A stretch of DNA of 5,665 nucleotides from an uncultured Clostridia bacterium (GTDB lineage Bacteria; Bacillota; Clostridia; Oscillospirales; CAG-272). Location: the NCBI GenBank assembly GCA_946615525.1, contig CAMOHW010000062.1, positions 1-5,665 on the forward strand. The letters run 5' to 3'. Shown one piece after another: positions 5,652-5,665 of the stretch. The first letter of the stretch is position 1. Every line of letters begins with the position of its first letter. The position numbers and the translations under genes are program-made. The notes beneath the pieces were generated by a model. The model saw only the letters and a list, made by a program, of their open reading frames with translations. It did not search any database and was not told the origin of the DNA.

Positions 5652-5665
5652 ATGCTTTGGTTTGG
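5652..5665 (+). CDS. Possible start of the next operon gene (only 4 complete codons visible)
   Basis: An ATG at 5652 opens a frame reading M-L-W-F that runs off the window. AAAAGGA at 5631-5637 precedes it with long spacing (14 nt); GGACGG at 5635-5640 narrows this to 11 nt. In many Firmicutes the gene after frr is uppS (undecaprenyl diphosphate synthase), but four codons cannot confirm identity, so this rests mainly on position. Confidence 0.35.

Overview
The window reads as an ordinary chromosomal segment of a spore-forming-lineage Firmicute, most likely Clostridia. The reasons are the gene order rpsB-tsf-pyrH-frr, strong AGGAGG-type ribosome binding sites before every gene, sigma-A-like promoters, compact intrinsic terminators, and a YlmC/YmxH-family (PRC-barrel) gene, a family tied to endospore formers. 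All genes lie on the + strand. Base composition and codon use look uniform, and I see no mobile element, CRISPR array, tRNA or rRNA.

Layout: (1) 2-1831, the 3' three-quarters of a two-ring Clp/Hsp100 ATPase of ClpC type, whose N-terminal part lies upstream of the window. A hairpin terminator at 1855-1900 closes it. (2) 1966-2268, a small YlmC/YmxH-like protein with a cysteine-rich tail. A possible sporulation-type -10 box precedes it. (3) 2269-2465, a strong extended -10 promoter followed by a roughly 130-nt structured leader. (4) 2466-4154, rpsB (ribosomal protein S2) and tsf (EF-Ts), 18 nt apart and ended by a near-perfect terminator at 4168-4204. (5) 4237-5578, a new promoter followed by pyrH (UMP kinase) and frr (ribosome recycling factor), 13 nt apart. 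(6) 5579-5665, a GC-rich hairpin without a U-tract and the possible first codons of another gene, which in this gene order would often be uppS.

Together the genes cover translation (S2 in the small subunit, EF-Ts recharging EF-Tu, RRF splitting post-termination ribosomes), pyrimidine nucleotide supply (PyrH) and protein quality control (Clp). No gap between genes exceeds 200 nt. I found no undescribed multi-gene system. The best leads are the rpsB leader RNA, which looks like a candidate ribosomal-protein autoregulatory element, the sporulation-type promoter box before the YlmC-like gene, and atypical residues at normally conserved positions in the Clp ATPase, RRF and EF-Ts.
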